Shown in pieces: positions 1-6,062 of a DNA stretch of 6,062 nucleotides (the stretch's first letter is position 1; each line of letters opens with the position of its first letter). The notes beneath the pieces are model-generated. The model had not been told where the DNA came from. It made no database searches and was given only the letters and a program-made list of their open reading frames with translations. The DNA is taken from positions 1 to 6,062 of the forward strand of contig VHBF01000027.1 of the NCBI GenBank assembly GCA_016872075.1, given 5' to 3'. This DNA comes from Bacillota bacterium (lineage in GTDB: Bacteria > Bacillota_I > Bacilli_A > RFN20 > CAG-826). The position numbers were made by a program, and so were the translations under genes.

Positions 1-15
1 CTATTTGTTAAATTT

Positions 16-20
16 GGAGG
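16..20 (+). promoter_or_regulatory. Ribosome binding site of the ATPase gene
   Basis: GGAGG lies 7 nt upstream of the ATG at 28, an ideal spacing, and fixes that start. The 15 bases before it are too few to show a promoter. A TAA at 9-11 could be the stop of a gene upstream of the window, but this cannot be tested here. Confidence 0.85.
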
Positions 21-27
21 CTCATAC

Positions 28-1602
28 ATGGAAGTTAGATTGGAAAACTTAACCAAGGTTTTTGAAAGTAAAAATGCTGCGCGAACGATTGCTGTTAATC
101 AATTCAATTTTACGATACCGGATGGTAAGCTTGTCGGACTTTTGGGACCTTCGGGTTGTGGCAAATCCACTACTTTATATATGATTTCTGGATTGTTATA
201 TCCCACCCACGGTAGGATTTTCTTCGGTGATGAAGATGTTACTGAACTATCCCCAGAACAAAGAGGCATTGGCTTGGTGTTTCAAAACTATGCCCTATAT
301 CCGCATATGACCGTCAAAAAAAATATTTTATTTCCTTTGGAAAACATGAATCTTAAAAAGAAGGCAATTGAGGACGCGATCAAATCAGCTCATTTATCGA
401 TCCTACCAAAAGAAGCCAAAAGTTATTATCAATTTGTCAAAGAAAGCACCAGTTTAAAAAACAAATATAAACGCTTAGAAAGTGAAGCAAAAGCGGTCTA
501 TCAATCCAAGATTATTGATCTTTCTAAAATTAAACAAAACCAAGAAAAAAACACAAAATCCCTTGCGAGTTTACGCCAATCATTTCAAGAACAGTTAAAG
601 CAATTTAAGCTTAGTTTTGAAAAAGAATTGCAAAAAATAAGTCCAGAAAATTTACAAACGATGGTGAGCAAAATTAACCATGCTTATGCATTAATAGAAA
701 AACCCTATCAACAGCAAAAGCAAAAGTTGATGTTGAAGTTATTACTCAATCCTATCCATTGGTTAAATTTTAATTCACATTTGTGGAACGCCCTTAAAAC
801 AATGGTCCCCGAAACCATCAAAGCAGTCGAAGAAGCGCGTTATAAAGATTATCGAAAATTGATGAATGACGAAGCAATTGCGATGGCTAAGTTAGTTGGG
901 ATTGAGGATCAATTACATAAGAAGCCTGCTCAGTTATCAGGCGGTCAACAACAACGGGTTGCGATTGCGAGAGCTTTAGTTAAAAAACCAAAAGTCCTAT
1001 TACTTGATGAACCTTTATCTAACCTGGATGCACGACTTAGATTGCAAACTCGGGAAGAAATAAAACGCATTCAAAAAGAAATTGGCATCACCACTGTTTT
1101 TGTTACGCACGACCAAGAAGAAGCAATGTCAATTTCTGATGAAATAGTCCTCATGAATTTTGGCGCCGAACAACAAAAAGGCAATCCGCAGGACGTCTAT
1201 AACCAACCCGCTAATTTGTTTGTCGCTAAATTCTTAGGAACACCCCAACTTAATTTATATCAAGGATCCTTAAAAAGTGGGAAAGTGATGATTCAAGATC
1301 AAGTGGTTTTTGAGGCCTCTGCTTTAAAGAATAAAACAATGGATGAAGTTTTGATTGGGGTTCGCCCTGAAGGTTATGAAATGGATGAAAAAGGTACACT
1401 CACCCTTCAACCCCAATTTATTGAAATGATTGGCAGAGACGTTTCCCTCGTTGCGAGTCACCCACAAGCGCAAACGCCTAGTATTCGCATTATCTTAAAT
1501 AGCGATGATTTTGCTGTAAAACCGAATCAATCGATCAAAGTAAAATTAAAACCACATAAAACCTTTATTTTTGAAAAATCCACGGGCCGGAGATTGGCAT
1601 AA
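28..1602 (+). CDS. ABC transporter ATP-binding protein (MalK/UgpC/MsmK type) with a large insertion
   Basis: This is the cytoplasmic ATPase that powers the importer encoded by the next three genes. All nucleotide-binding motifs are intact in the 524 residues: Walker A GPSGCGKST (40-48), Q-loop Gln86 in VFQNYALYPH, signature LSGGQQQR (303-310), Walker B VLLLDEP (323-329), D-loop SNLDA (331-335) and switch His361. From about 405 to the end there is a MalK-type C-terminal regulatory/TOBE region, with IGVRPEGYE (443-451) resembling the family's IGIRPEH. MalK-family ATPases usually have about 360-380 residues. The excess comes from roughly 165 extra residues between the Q-loop and the signature (about 119-283). 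The start at 28 has a good ribosome binding site, and the stop overlaps the next start. The family is clear; the substrate is not, and names such as ugpC, msmK or malK would all be transferred by similarity only. Confidence 0.95.
   Translation: MEVRLENLTKVFESKNAARTIAVNQFNFTIPDGKLVGLLGPSGCGKSTTLYMISGLLYPTHGRIFFGDEDVTELSPEQRGIGLVFQNYALYPHMTVKKNILFPLENMNLKKKAIEDAIKSAHLSILPKEAKSYYQFVKESTSLKNKYKRLESEAKAVYQSKIIDLSKIKQNQEKNTKSLASLRQSFQEQLKQFKLSFEKELQKISPENLQTMVSKINHAYALIEKPYQQQKQKLMLKLLLNPIHWLNFNSHLWNALKTMVPETIKAVEEARYKDYRKLMNDEAIAMAKLVGIEDQLHKKPAQLSGGQQQRVAIARALVKKPKVLLLDEPLSNLDARLRLQTREEIKRIQKEIGITTVFVTHDQEEAMSISDEIVLMNFGAEQQKGNPQDVYNQPANLFVAKFLGTPQLNLYQGSLKSGKVMIQDQVVFEASALKNKTMDEVLIGVRPEGYEMDEKGTLTLQPQFIEMIGRDVSLVASHPQAQTPSIRIILNSDDFAVKPNQSIKVKLKPHKTFIFEKSTGRRLA
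382..876 (+). other. Lys/Gln/Glu-rich helical insertion in the ATPase helical subdomain
   Basis: Residues about 119-283 have no counterpart in E. coli MalK, where the Q-loop and signature are about 52 residues apart; here they are about 217 apart. The flanks align with the normal fold: YALYPHMTVKKNILF before it, and AKLVGIEDQLHKKPAQ leading into the signature after it. The insertion shows heptad-like hydrophobic spacing at L143-Y147-L150-A154-V157 and again at L179-L182-F186-L190-F193-F197-L201-I204, which suggests an antiparallel coiled-coil hairpin. A more hydrophobic patch follows (about 234-260, containing LKLLLNP and IHWLNF). Its reading frame is unbroken and its base composition resembles the rest of the gene, so it is a native part of the protein. 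From memory, mycoplasma UgpC proteins of about 585 residues have a similar insertion. Boundaries are good to within several residues. Confidence 0.75.
1589..1593 (+). promoter_or_regulatory. Ribosome binding site of the first permease gene, inside the ATPase gene
   Basis: GGAGA within the last codons of the ATPase gene lies 8 nt before the ATG at 1602. The stop and start overlap as TAATG (1600-1604), the classic arrangement for translational coupling, which would match permease synthesis to ATPase synthesis. Confidence 0.7.
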
Positions 1603-2528
1603 TGTTAGATCATAAGCGTGATTTAAAAGCTTGGTTGTATCTGATTTTACCTTTGTTTCTTTTGACTATTTTCACATTTTATCCTTTAATAAAAACCTTT
1701 TTAATTTCTTTATTTTCAGAATATAATGCCCTCACCGATGATTTCGGTAGATATTTTGATTTTTATGCCTATACTGCCATCTTTAACGATCGATTTTTCA
1801 CCAATGCGTTGACGAATACCTTGGTGATTGTCTTTGTTTCTGTGCCAGTTTCAACTGTCCTAGCTTTGCTGATCGCGGTCAGTTTAAATTCAATCAAACC
1901 GCTACAAAAAATTTTCCAAACCATCTTTTTTATTCCTTATGTCACAAATGCCTTGGCAATTGGGATGGTGTTCAACGTTATGTTTTCGCATCCTTTAGTG
2001 GGTGGCGTTGCCGCTGAAGGTTTAATTAATACATTATTCCAAACTGCGATAGACTGGGTCGGTCCGACTGCCACAGTCGAACGGTGGAGAACGGTTGTTT
2101 TGATCTATACCATTTGGAGTGCCTTGCCATTTAAGATTTTGGTGTTTATTGGTGGACTCCAAAACATTTCTAAACAATATTATGATGCCGCTAAGATTGA
2201 TGCTGCTCCAAAATGGAAAGTTATGACCAGGATTACCATTCCTTTATTGTCACCAATCATCAGTTATATCCTCATCACTTCATTTATTGGCTCATTTAAA
2301 GCGTATGAATCGGTTTTATCGGTTGTGGGAACCGTGGGAAGAAGTTTAGACCGTAACCGGTGGACTGCTGTGGCATATGTCTATGACAAAATAGGGATTT
2401 CTGGATTGGATATTAATAATGTTTCTTATTACTCAAGAGGTGCAGCAGCCGCAGTGGTATTATTTTTCATCATTATGATTTTTACATTTTTGAATTTATA
2501 CATTTCGAAAAAGACGGTTCATTATTAA
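1602..2528 (+). CDS. ABC transporter permease (MalF/UgpA-like, binding-protein-dependent transport inner membrane component)
   Basis: This 308-residue membrane protein is one half of the transport channel. Six hydrophobic segments are visible at about 10-38, 68-97, 104-128, 163-189, 213-232 and 281-300, the normal number for UgpA-type permeases. The cytoplasmic EAA coupling loop, which docks on the ATPase, is at about 193-216 (YYDAAKIDAAPKW, then ITIPLL). It has DAA for EAA, and Ala201 sits where nearly all relatives have the loop glycine (IDGA). The N-terminal helix with WLYLILPLFLL and YPLIKTF is typical of the UgpA/MsmF group. It starts on the ATPase stop codon, and the second permease gene follows after 10 nt. 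Specificity cannot be read from the sequence. Confidence 0.93.
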   Translation: MLDHKRDLKAWLYLILPLFLLTIFTFYPLIKTFLISLFSEYNALTDDFGRYFDFYAYTAIFNDRFFTNALTNTLVIVFVSVPVSTVLALLIAVSLNSIKPLQKIFQTIFFIPYVTNALAIGMVFNVMFSHPLVGGVAAEGLINTLFQTAIDWVGPTATVERWRTVVLIYTIWSALPFKILVFIGGLQNISKQYYDAAKIDAAPKWKVMTRITIPLLSPIISYILITSFIGSFKAYESVLSVVGTVGRSLDRNRWTAVAYVYDKIGISGLDINNVSYYSRGAAAAVVLFFIIMIFTFLNLYISKKTVHY

Positions 2529-2532
2529 GGAG
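2527..2532 (+). promoter_or_regulatory. Ribosome binding site of the second permease gene, overlapping the preceding stop
   Basis: AAGGAG starts within the TAA stop (2526-2528) of the first permease gene and lies 6 nt before the ATG at 2539. A ribosome ending the first permease would sit on this site, so the two permeases are probably coupled in translation. Confidence 0.8.
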
Positions 2533-2538
2533 TTTGAT

Positions 2539-3483
2539 ATGGTACAAGCAATTCAATTGAAAACTAACCAAGACTATCAATTTGATCAAAAACTTAAAAT
2601 TCAAAGAACGGGTCAATTCCTTCGTAATCTTTTGCTTTATAGTTTTTTAACCGTGATGGCATTTGTTGTCATTGTGCCTTTTTATTGGATGCTAAATGTT
2701 TCTTTTCAAAGTAGTAATGAAGTACTGAACTCATTAAATGTCAGTTTTTTTCCTAAAGTTTTTTCACCGCAAAACTATACGAATGTGTTTCTTTATAGTT
2801 CCGCTGCCCAAGGAAATATCGATTTTAGCCGATATTTATTCAATACTGTTTTGGTTGCTTTCTTCACTACTTTAGGTGGTACCTTGTTTTCAATACTGGT
2901 CGCTTTTGCCTTAGCAAGACTCAATTTTAAAGGTCGTGATTTTATTTTTACCGTGCTGCTTGCCACGATGATGATTCCAGGAGAAATGTTAGTTATTTCA
3001 AATTTCGTAACGGTTTCGCGATTGGGTTGGGTTAATGCGAATAATGCGGGTTCCTATTTAGCAGTCATTATTCCCTTTTTAGTCTCCATATTTCATATTT
3101 ATTTACTGAGGCAAACGTTTAAACAAATTCCTAATGAGCTTTATTATGCAGCTAAAGTTGATGGTTGTACGGATTTTAAATATTTATGGAAGGTCATGGT
3201 TCCGATGGCAAAATCATCGATTGTAACCATTGTCATTTTAAGAATCATGGGGACTTGGAACGCCTATATTTGGCAAGATATTGTTGCCAATGAAAAATAT
3301 AAGTTAGTGACCACCTGGTTAAGAAGTTCATTTGTTGATTTAGCCGATACTGGATCGGGAAGAGTATTAACTAACTATCAAATGGCGGCAACGGTGATTG
3401 TCACTGTGCCACTTTTATTACTGTTTATCTTCTTTAGAAAATACATTATGAGTGGGGTTTCACGCAGTGGGGTTAAGGGTTAA
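2539..3483 (+). CDS. ABC transporter permease (MalG/UgpE-like)
   Basis: This 314-residue membrane protein is the second half of the transport channel and the partner of the permease encoded just upstream. Six hydrophobic segments are seen at about 28-52, 99-125, 135-158, 171-192, 224-246 and 283-302, after a polar cytoplasmic N-terminus of about 25 residues. The EAA loop is at 202-222 (YYAAKVDGC, then WKVMVPMAK) and keeps the conserved Gly209. Other family marks are VPFYWMLNVSF (46-56), ALARLNFKGRD (124-134) and WNAYIW (240-245). The C-terminal tail, MSGVSRSGVKG, resembles the family's typical G-x-x-x-GAVKG ending, so the protein is complete. Gln246 sits where many relatives have proline (WNxFxWP). 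A 67-nt gap follows before the binding-protein gene. Confidence 0.94.
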   Translation: MVQAIQLKTNQDYQFDQKLKIQRTGQFLRNLLLYSFLTVMAFVVIVPFYWMLNVSFQSSNEVLNSLNVSFFPKVFSPQNYTNVFLYSSAAQGNIDFSRYLFNTVLVAFFTTLGGTLFSILVAFALARLNFKGRDFIFTVLLATMMIPGEMLVISNFVTVSRLGWVNANNAGSYLAVIIPFLVSIFHIYLLRQTFKQIPNELYYAAKVDGCTDFKYLWKVMVPMAKSSIVTIVILRIMGTWNAYIWQDIVANEKYKLVTTWLRSSFVDLADTGSGRVLTNYQMAATVIVTVPLLLLFIFFRKYIMSGVSRSGVKG

Positions 3484-3506
3484 CAATTTCTTAACAAAAA
3501 CATCTC

Positions 3507-3532
3507 TTTACAATTGGGCATCATGTTATAAT
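3507..3532 (+). promoter_or_regulatory. Candidate extended -10 promoter ahead of the binding-protein gene
   Basis: TATAAT at 3527-3532 matches the sigma-A -10 consensus exactly and is preceded by TG plus one base (3524-3526), making an extended -10 element, which can work without a good -35. A TTTACA at 3507-3512 resembles a -35 but is only 14 bp away, shorter than the usual 16-18. The predicted transcription start (about 3538-3540) falls within the ribosome binding site, leaving a leader of only about a dozen bases. If active, this promoter would let the binding protein be made in excess of the membrane subunits, as is usual for such importers. Confidence 0.5.
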
Positions 3533-3536
3533 TTTT

Positions 3537-3543
3537 GAGGAGG
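3537..3543 (+). promoter_or_regulatory. Ribosome binding site of the solute-binding lipoprotein gene
   Basis: GAGGAGG lies 7 nt before the ATG at 3551. It chooses this start over the overlapping ATG at 3547, which is only 3 nt away, is in another frame and meets a stop after four codons. Confidence 0.9.
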
Positions 3544-3550
3544 AAAATGA

Positions 3551-5083
3551 ATGTTAGCTAAGTCATTTCAATTTAAAGCCATTGCATTTGCTTCTTTAGC
3601 CCTTTTATTAGCTGCTTGTGAAACAAGACCAAGTAGCGAAAATCCCACTTCTATAGATACGTCTACAAGTCAAACTTCGGGTGATTCAACCTCGAGTTCA
3701 TCTAGTAGCGCATCGATTGATCCAACTGCCCCTAAAATTGTCAATTGGTATAACGTTCCCCAAGACACCATTTTAGATACAAACACGCCAGTCACAATTA
3801 ATTTCTGGCACCGCATGGGTGCGAGTAGTCAGGCCATTGTCCAAAAATGGATTACTGAATTTAAAGTCCTTTATCCACACATTACCGTAGTGGAAGAACG
3901 TGTGGCCAACGACTATACCGCTGTTGCTGATAAAGTAGCTCTATCGATTACCGCTGGCACAGAACCTGATATCGTTGAAGGTTACCCAGATTCAGTGGCT
4001 CGTTATGCTCAAGCAAAAGCGCCGTTAGCGCTCAATAACTTCATTAACCATCCTGAATATGGATTAACCCAAGCGCAGCAAGATGACTTTTTGCCGGGAT
4101 TATGGGCGGAAGGTCGTAGTTATGATAATGCTGGTACGATTCTATCTTTACCTTTCACAAAATCAACCGAAGGTTTATTTTATAACGCGCCTTATTTTGC
4201 TCAACATGGTTATGAAGTTCCTAGAACATGGGACGAATTATTTGCCATCGCTGAAGATATCAAAGCAAGAGAACCCAACGCTATCCCATTTGGTTATGAT
4301 TCCGAAGATAATCTATTTATAACGGGAGCCAAACAATGGGATGCTCCTTATACGGGTTATAATGCAACAACCGGTCGTGGCGAAGTTTTATTTAATAATA
4401 ACGAAGCTAAAACCATGGTGAAATACTTCAAAGATAAGGTTGATCGTGGATTGATGATCACCCGTTCTTTAAATGCAGATGCATATACCTCTGACATTTT
4501 CAAAACTAATCAACGTTTATATATGTATGTGGGTTCAACGGGTGGTACTCGTTATGCTTACATTGGCGCGAGTGCAGCAGTTTTTGACGCCGGTTACCGA
4601 GTTGGTGTTGCGCCTTTACCATCTCAAACCCTTGAACGGCCTGCTCAAATTCAACAAGGCCCTAATATCACTTTATTAAGAAAAGGTAATAACACACAAC
4701 GGATGCTCGCAGCATGGCTCTTTGCCAAATATATGACAAACGCTGAACAATCCGCTGAATTCTCAATTCCTTCTGGATATGCACCTATTCGCTTTTCTGC
4801 CTATCAAACTCAACGGTGGCAAAATTACGAAGCAACCATCGTTGCCAATCCAACTACATCTGCGGAAGCTCAAAATAAATTAGTTCGTGAAGCAATTGAA
4901 ATGTTTCTCGATAATAGTCAAAACTTTTTTACGTCAGCGGTCTTTAATTTAAGTTCAAAAACTAGGACTGAAGTTGGAGCATTACTTGTTAAAATATTTG
5001 CTTATGATTATGCGGATGAAACGGATTTGAATAATTATATTAATACTCAATTTAGTGAAAGCTACGATTTTATTGTTAACTAA
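3551..5083 (+). CDS. Extracellular solute-binding lipoprotein of the ABC importer (family 1, UgpB/MalE-like)
   Basis: This protein captures the solute outside the cell for the two permeases. The 510 residues start with a lipoprotein signal peptide: Lys4 and Lys9, a hydrophobic core (10-21), and lipobox LAAC with lipidated Cys23. A Ser/Thr-rich stalk (about 27-57) follows, then the binding domain. TPVTINFWHRMG (79-90) resembles the FWH start of E. coli UgpB. Further family-1 marks are TAGTEPDIVEGY (134-145), GLFYNAPYFAQHGYEVPRTWDEL (in pieces over 208-230) and SGYAPIRFSAY (408-418), the usual hinge-proximal GYxPxR motif. The mature domain of about 450 residues is the normal family size. It has its own promoter candidate upstream, and a 42-nt gap without a terminator separates it from the next lipoprotein gene. 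The substrate is unknown: sugar, glycerol-3-phosphate or another phosphorylated compound are all open. Confidence 0.93.
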   Translation: MLAKSFQFKAIAFASLALLLAACETRPSSENPTSIDTSTSQTSGDSTSSSSSSASIDPTAPKIVNWYNVPQDTILDTNTPVTINFWHRMGASSQAIVQKWITEFKVLYPHITVVEERVANDYTAVADKVALSITAGTEPDIVEGYPDSVARYAQAKAPLALNNFINHPEYGLTQAQQDDFLPGLWAEGRSYDNAGTILSLPFTKSTEGLFYNAPYFAQHGYEVPRTWDELFAIAEDIKAREPNAIPFGYDSEDNLFITGAKQWDAPYTGYNATTGRGEVLFNNNEAKTMVKYFKDKVDRGLMITRSLNADAYTSDIFKTNQRLYMYVGSTGGTRYAYIGASAAVFDAGYRVGVAPLPSQTLERPAQIQQGPNITLLRKGNNTQRMLAAWLFAKYMTNAEQSAEFSIPSGYAPIRFSAYQTQRWQNYEATIVANPTTSAEAQNKLVREAIEMFLDNSQNFFTSAVFNLSSKTRTEVGALLVKIFAYDYADETDLNNYINTQFSESYDFIVN

Positions 5084-5110
5084 CGTATGAAAAACCAATC
5101 AAATAAACAT

Positions 5111-5119
5111 AAAGGAGGT
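5111..5119 (+). promoter_or_regulatory. Strong ribosome binding site of the second lipoprotein gene
   Basis: AAAGGAGGT is a near-perfect complement of the 16S rRNA 3' end and ends 6-7 nt before the ATG at 5126. An in-frame ATG at 5087 would add 13 polar residues but has no ribosome binding site, so 5126 is the better start. Confidence 0.9.
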
Positions 5120-5125
5120 CAATTT

Positions 5126-6062
5126 ATGTCAAAGAAATTTGGTTTATTGTCGGTGTTACTTGGGAGTATGTTATTGGTGGCTTGCGGAGAAACGGTTTCA
5201 TCCAGTAATCCAACTAGTACTCCAACCAGTACCACGACCTCGACAACTTCAACGGTTTCGAGTTCAAGTGCTACCCCATCGAGTTCAAGTGAAGCGTCAT
5301 CTGAAATAGATGAAGCTCAAGAATTCTTAGATATTGCATATGATAGTTTAGGTGGTTTAATTGCGGATCCATCCAACATTACCACCGGTTTCCAAGTTCC
5401 TTCGAATCTTGCCAATGGTGTTACTGCCACTTGGGCATCTGCCAATCCTGGTGTCTTATCATTTGGTCAGCCAGCTCAAAACACTGGCTTGATTAATACC
5501 GTAGTGAATCGTCCCAATAATGGCGATGGGGATGCTAGATTTAATATCTCTGCCACCTTATCCATTCCTGCAACTTTAACAAGTGGAAACCTTACAAGAA
5601 TTTGGACACTTGAAATTACAGTCAAGGAAAATGAAGTTCCTGAACTCGTGATTAACAATGTTGCCGACATATTAGCAATTCGTGATGTCGCTTACGACGG
5701 CACCTTAAATGTGACACTAGACGACTTAACCATTATTGCCAAATCTGCAGGCGATGCCTTTGCATATGACGGCACTGGAACCATCATGATTTATGGTGGG
5801 GCTGCCTCTTCCTTAGTTGTGGGTAGTGTTTATACCATCGCAGGTATTGCAGAATGGTATTTTGGATTATGGGAAATTACAGGTTCTACCGCAACCTTAC
5901 AACCTAACTCACAAGCACAATTCCCCAATAAAGAAACCGTCGATAGCGTGGATACCAAAGTTGCATCCTTAGTAACAGATGGAAAACACTTACCTGCTTT
6001 TGGTAACGCCGCCTCCGGTAATTTTGAACCGATCTATGCTAGCTTAACTGGTAGAGTCTATA
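5126..6062 (+). CDS. Surface lipoprotein with bacterial Ig-like and OB-fold-like modules, 3' end missing (possible extracellular nuclease)
   Basis: The frame is open from 5126 to the window edge (312 codons) with no stop, so the C-terminal part is lost. The signal peptide has Lys3-Lys4, a hydrophobic core and lipobox LVAC with lipidated Cys20. A Ser/Thr/Pro-rich stalk spans about 24-60. Residues about 63-167 look like an atrophied bacterial Ig-like domain (aBig_2 type): TATWASANPGVLSF (100-113), RPNNGDGDARFNISATL (129-145), then IWTLEITVKE. Residues about 176-255 look like an OB-fold of the YhcR type: ADILAIR, FAYDGTGTIMIYGG (212-225), LVVGSVYTIAG (230-240), WYFGLWEI. YASLTGRVY at the edge may begin another such module. 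In known proteins these OB folds often precede nuclease or phosphatase domains. That activity is inferred, since no catalytic domain is visible here. Probably co-transcribed with the binding-protein gene. Confidence 0.85.
   Translation, partial: MSKKFGLLSVLLGSMLLVACGETVSSSNPTSTPTSTTTSTTSTVSSSSATPSSSSEASSEIDEAQEFLDIAYDSLGGLIADPSNITTGFQVPSNLANGVTATWASANPGVLSFGQPAQNTGLINTVVNRPNNGDGDARFNISATLSIPATLTSGNLTRIWTLEITVKENEVPELVINNVADILAIRDVAYDGTLNVTLDDLTIIAKSAGDAFAYDGTGTIMIYGGAASSLVVGSVYTIAGIAEWYFGLWEITGSTATLQPNSQAQFPNKETVDSVDTKVASLVTDGKHLPAFGNAASGNFEPIYASLTGRVY
5210..5291 (+). repeat. Imperfect short coding repeats in the Ser/Thr-rich stalk
   Basis: A 12-bp unit encoding PTST occurs twice in tandem with slight differences (5210-5221 and 5222-5233). 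The 13-bp string TCGAGTTCAAGTG occurs twice with a 21-bp period (5258-5270 and 5279-5291). Both periods are multiples of three, so gain or loss of units would change stalk length without breaking the frame. Confidence 0.6.

Noticed and set aside
382..876. The ATPase insertion considered as an intein, a mobile insertion or a fused second gene
   Set aside because: There are no intein splice motifs, terminal repeats or composition change; it is an in-frame Lys/Gln-rich helical segment like those of mycoplasma homologues.
3480..3497. TTAACAA direct repeat (3480-3486 and 3491-3497), with the reverse complement TTGTTAA at 5-11 and about 5073-5079, considered as a shared operator
   Set aside because: A 7-mer of this composition is expected once or twice by chance in a window this AT-rich, another copy lies inside the binding-protein gene near 4985, and there is no extended palindrome around the copies.
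4083..4322. Open frame of 79 codons inside the binding-protein gene in another frame
   Set aside because: It lies wholly within a well-supported gene, has no ribosome binding site, and its translation shows no recognisable domain.
4473..4679. Open frame of 68 codons inside the binding-protein gene in another frame
   Set aside because: It is fully contained in the real gene and lacks its own translation signals; chance overlap.
5087..5125. In-frame upstream ATG that would lengthen the second lipoprotein by 13 residues
   Set aside because: No ribosome binding site precedes it, while the ATG at 5126 has an excellent one and gives a normal lipoprotein signal peptide.
5084..5125. Gap between the two lipoprotein genes, considered as a terminator or promoter site
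   Set aside because: There is no GC-rich hairpin with a T-run and no properly spaced -35/-10 pair; only the ribosome binding site is supported.
5476..5670. Reverse-strand open frame of 64 codons under the second lipoprotein gene
   Set aside because: It is antisense to a coherent lipoprotein reading frame with clear Ig-like motifs, and nothing else supports a gene on the minus strand.

Overview
The window is one strand-coherent block of an AT-rich genome. It carries five genes, all on the + strand, that together look like a complete carbohydrate-type (CUT1/UgpABCE-like) ABC importer followed by a second, cut-off surface lipoprotein. Several features point to a low-GC member of the Bacillota/Mycoplasmatota border (Acholeplasma/Izemoplasma/Haloplasma-like). 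These are the AT-rich codon use, strong AGGAGG-type ribosome binding sites, lipobox signal peptides with Ser/Thr-rich stalks, and an ATPase with a very large helical insertion resembling mycoplasma UgpC proteins. All Trp codons I checked are TGG and every complete gene ends in TAA with no internal TGA, so the standard code (not mycoplasma code 4) is in use. The exact taxon cannot be fixed from this sequence.

Layout: 1-27 is a short leader with a ribosome binding site. 28-1602 encodes the ATPase; 1602-2528 the first permease (start and stop overlap as TAATG); 2539-3483 the second permease (10-nt gap, ribosome binding site overlapping the previous stop). 3484-3550 is the only real intergenic gap in the transporter block and contains a strong extended -10 promoter candidate. 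3551-5083 encodes the solute-binding lipoprotein. 5084-5125 is a short gap with a near-perfect ribosome binding site. 5126 to the window end is the 5' part of a second lipoprotein with a bacterial Ig-like module and an OB-fold-like module. No terminator hairpin, RNA gene, CRISPR array or mobile element is visible, so the operon probably continues past 6062.

How the genes work together: the lipid-anchored binding protein would capture a solute and deliver it to a channel formed by the two six-helix permeases, powered by the ATPase (a homodimer in this family). The substrate is not determined. Family resemblance suggests a sugar or a phosphorylated solute such as glycerol-3-phosphate. The second lipoprotein has an OB-fold-like module of the kind found in YhcR-type extracellular nucleases, and mycoplasma relatives of this transporter lie beside surface nucleases. 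The most interesting hypothesis is therefore a nucleic-acid scavenging system: a surface nuclease, truncated here, coupled to an importer of its products. The nuclease domain itself is not in the window.
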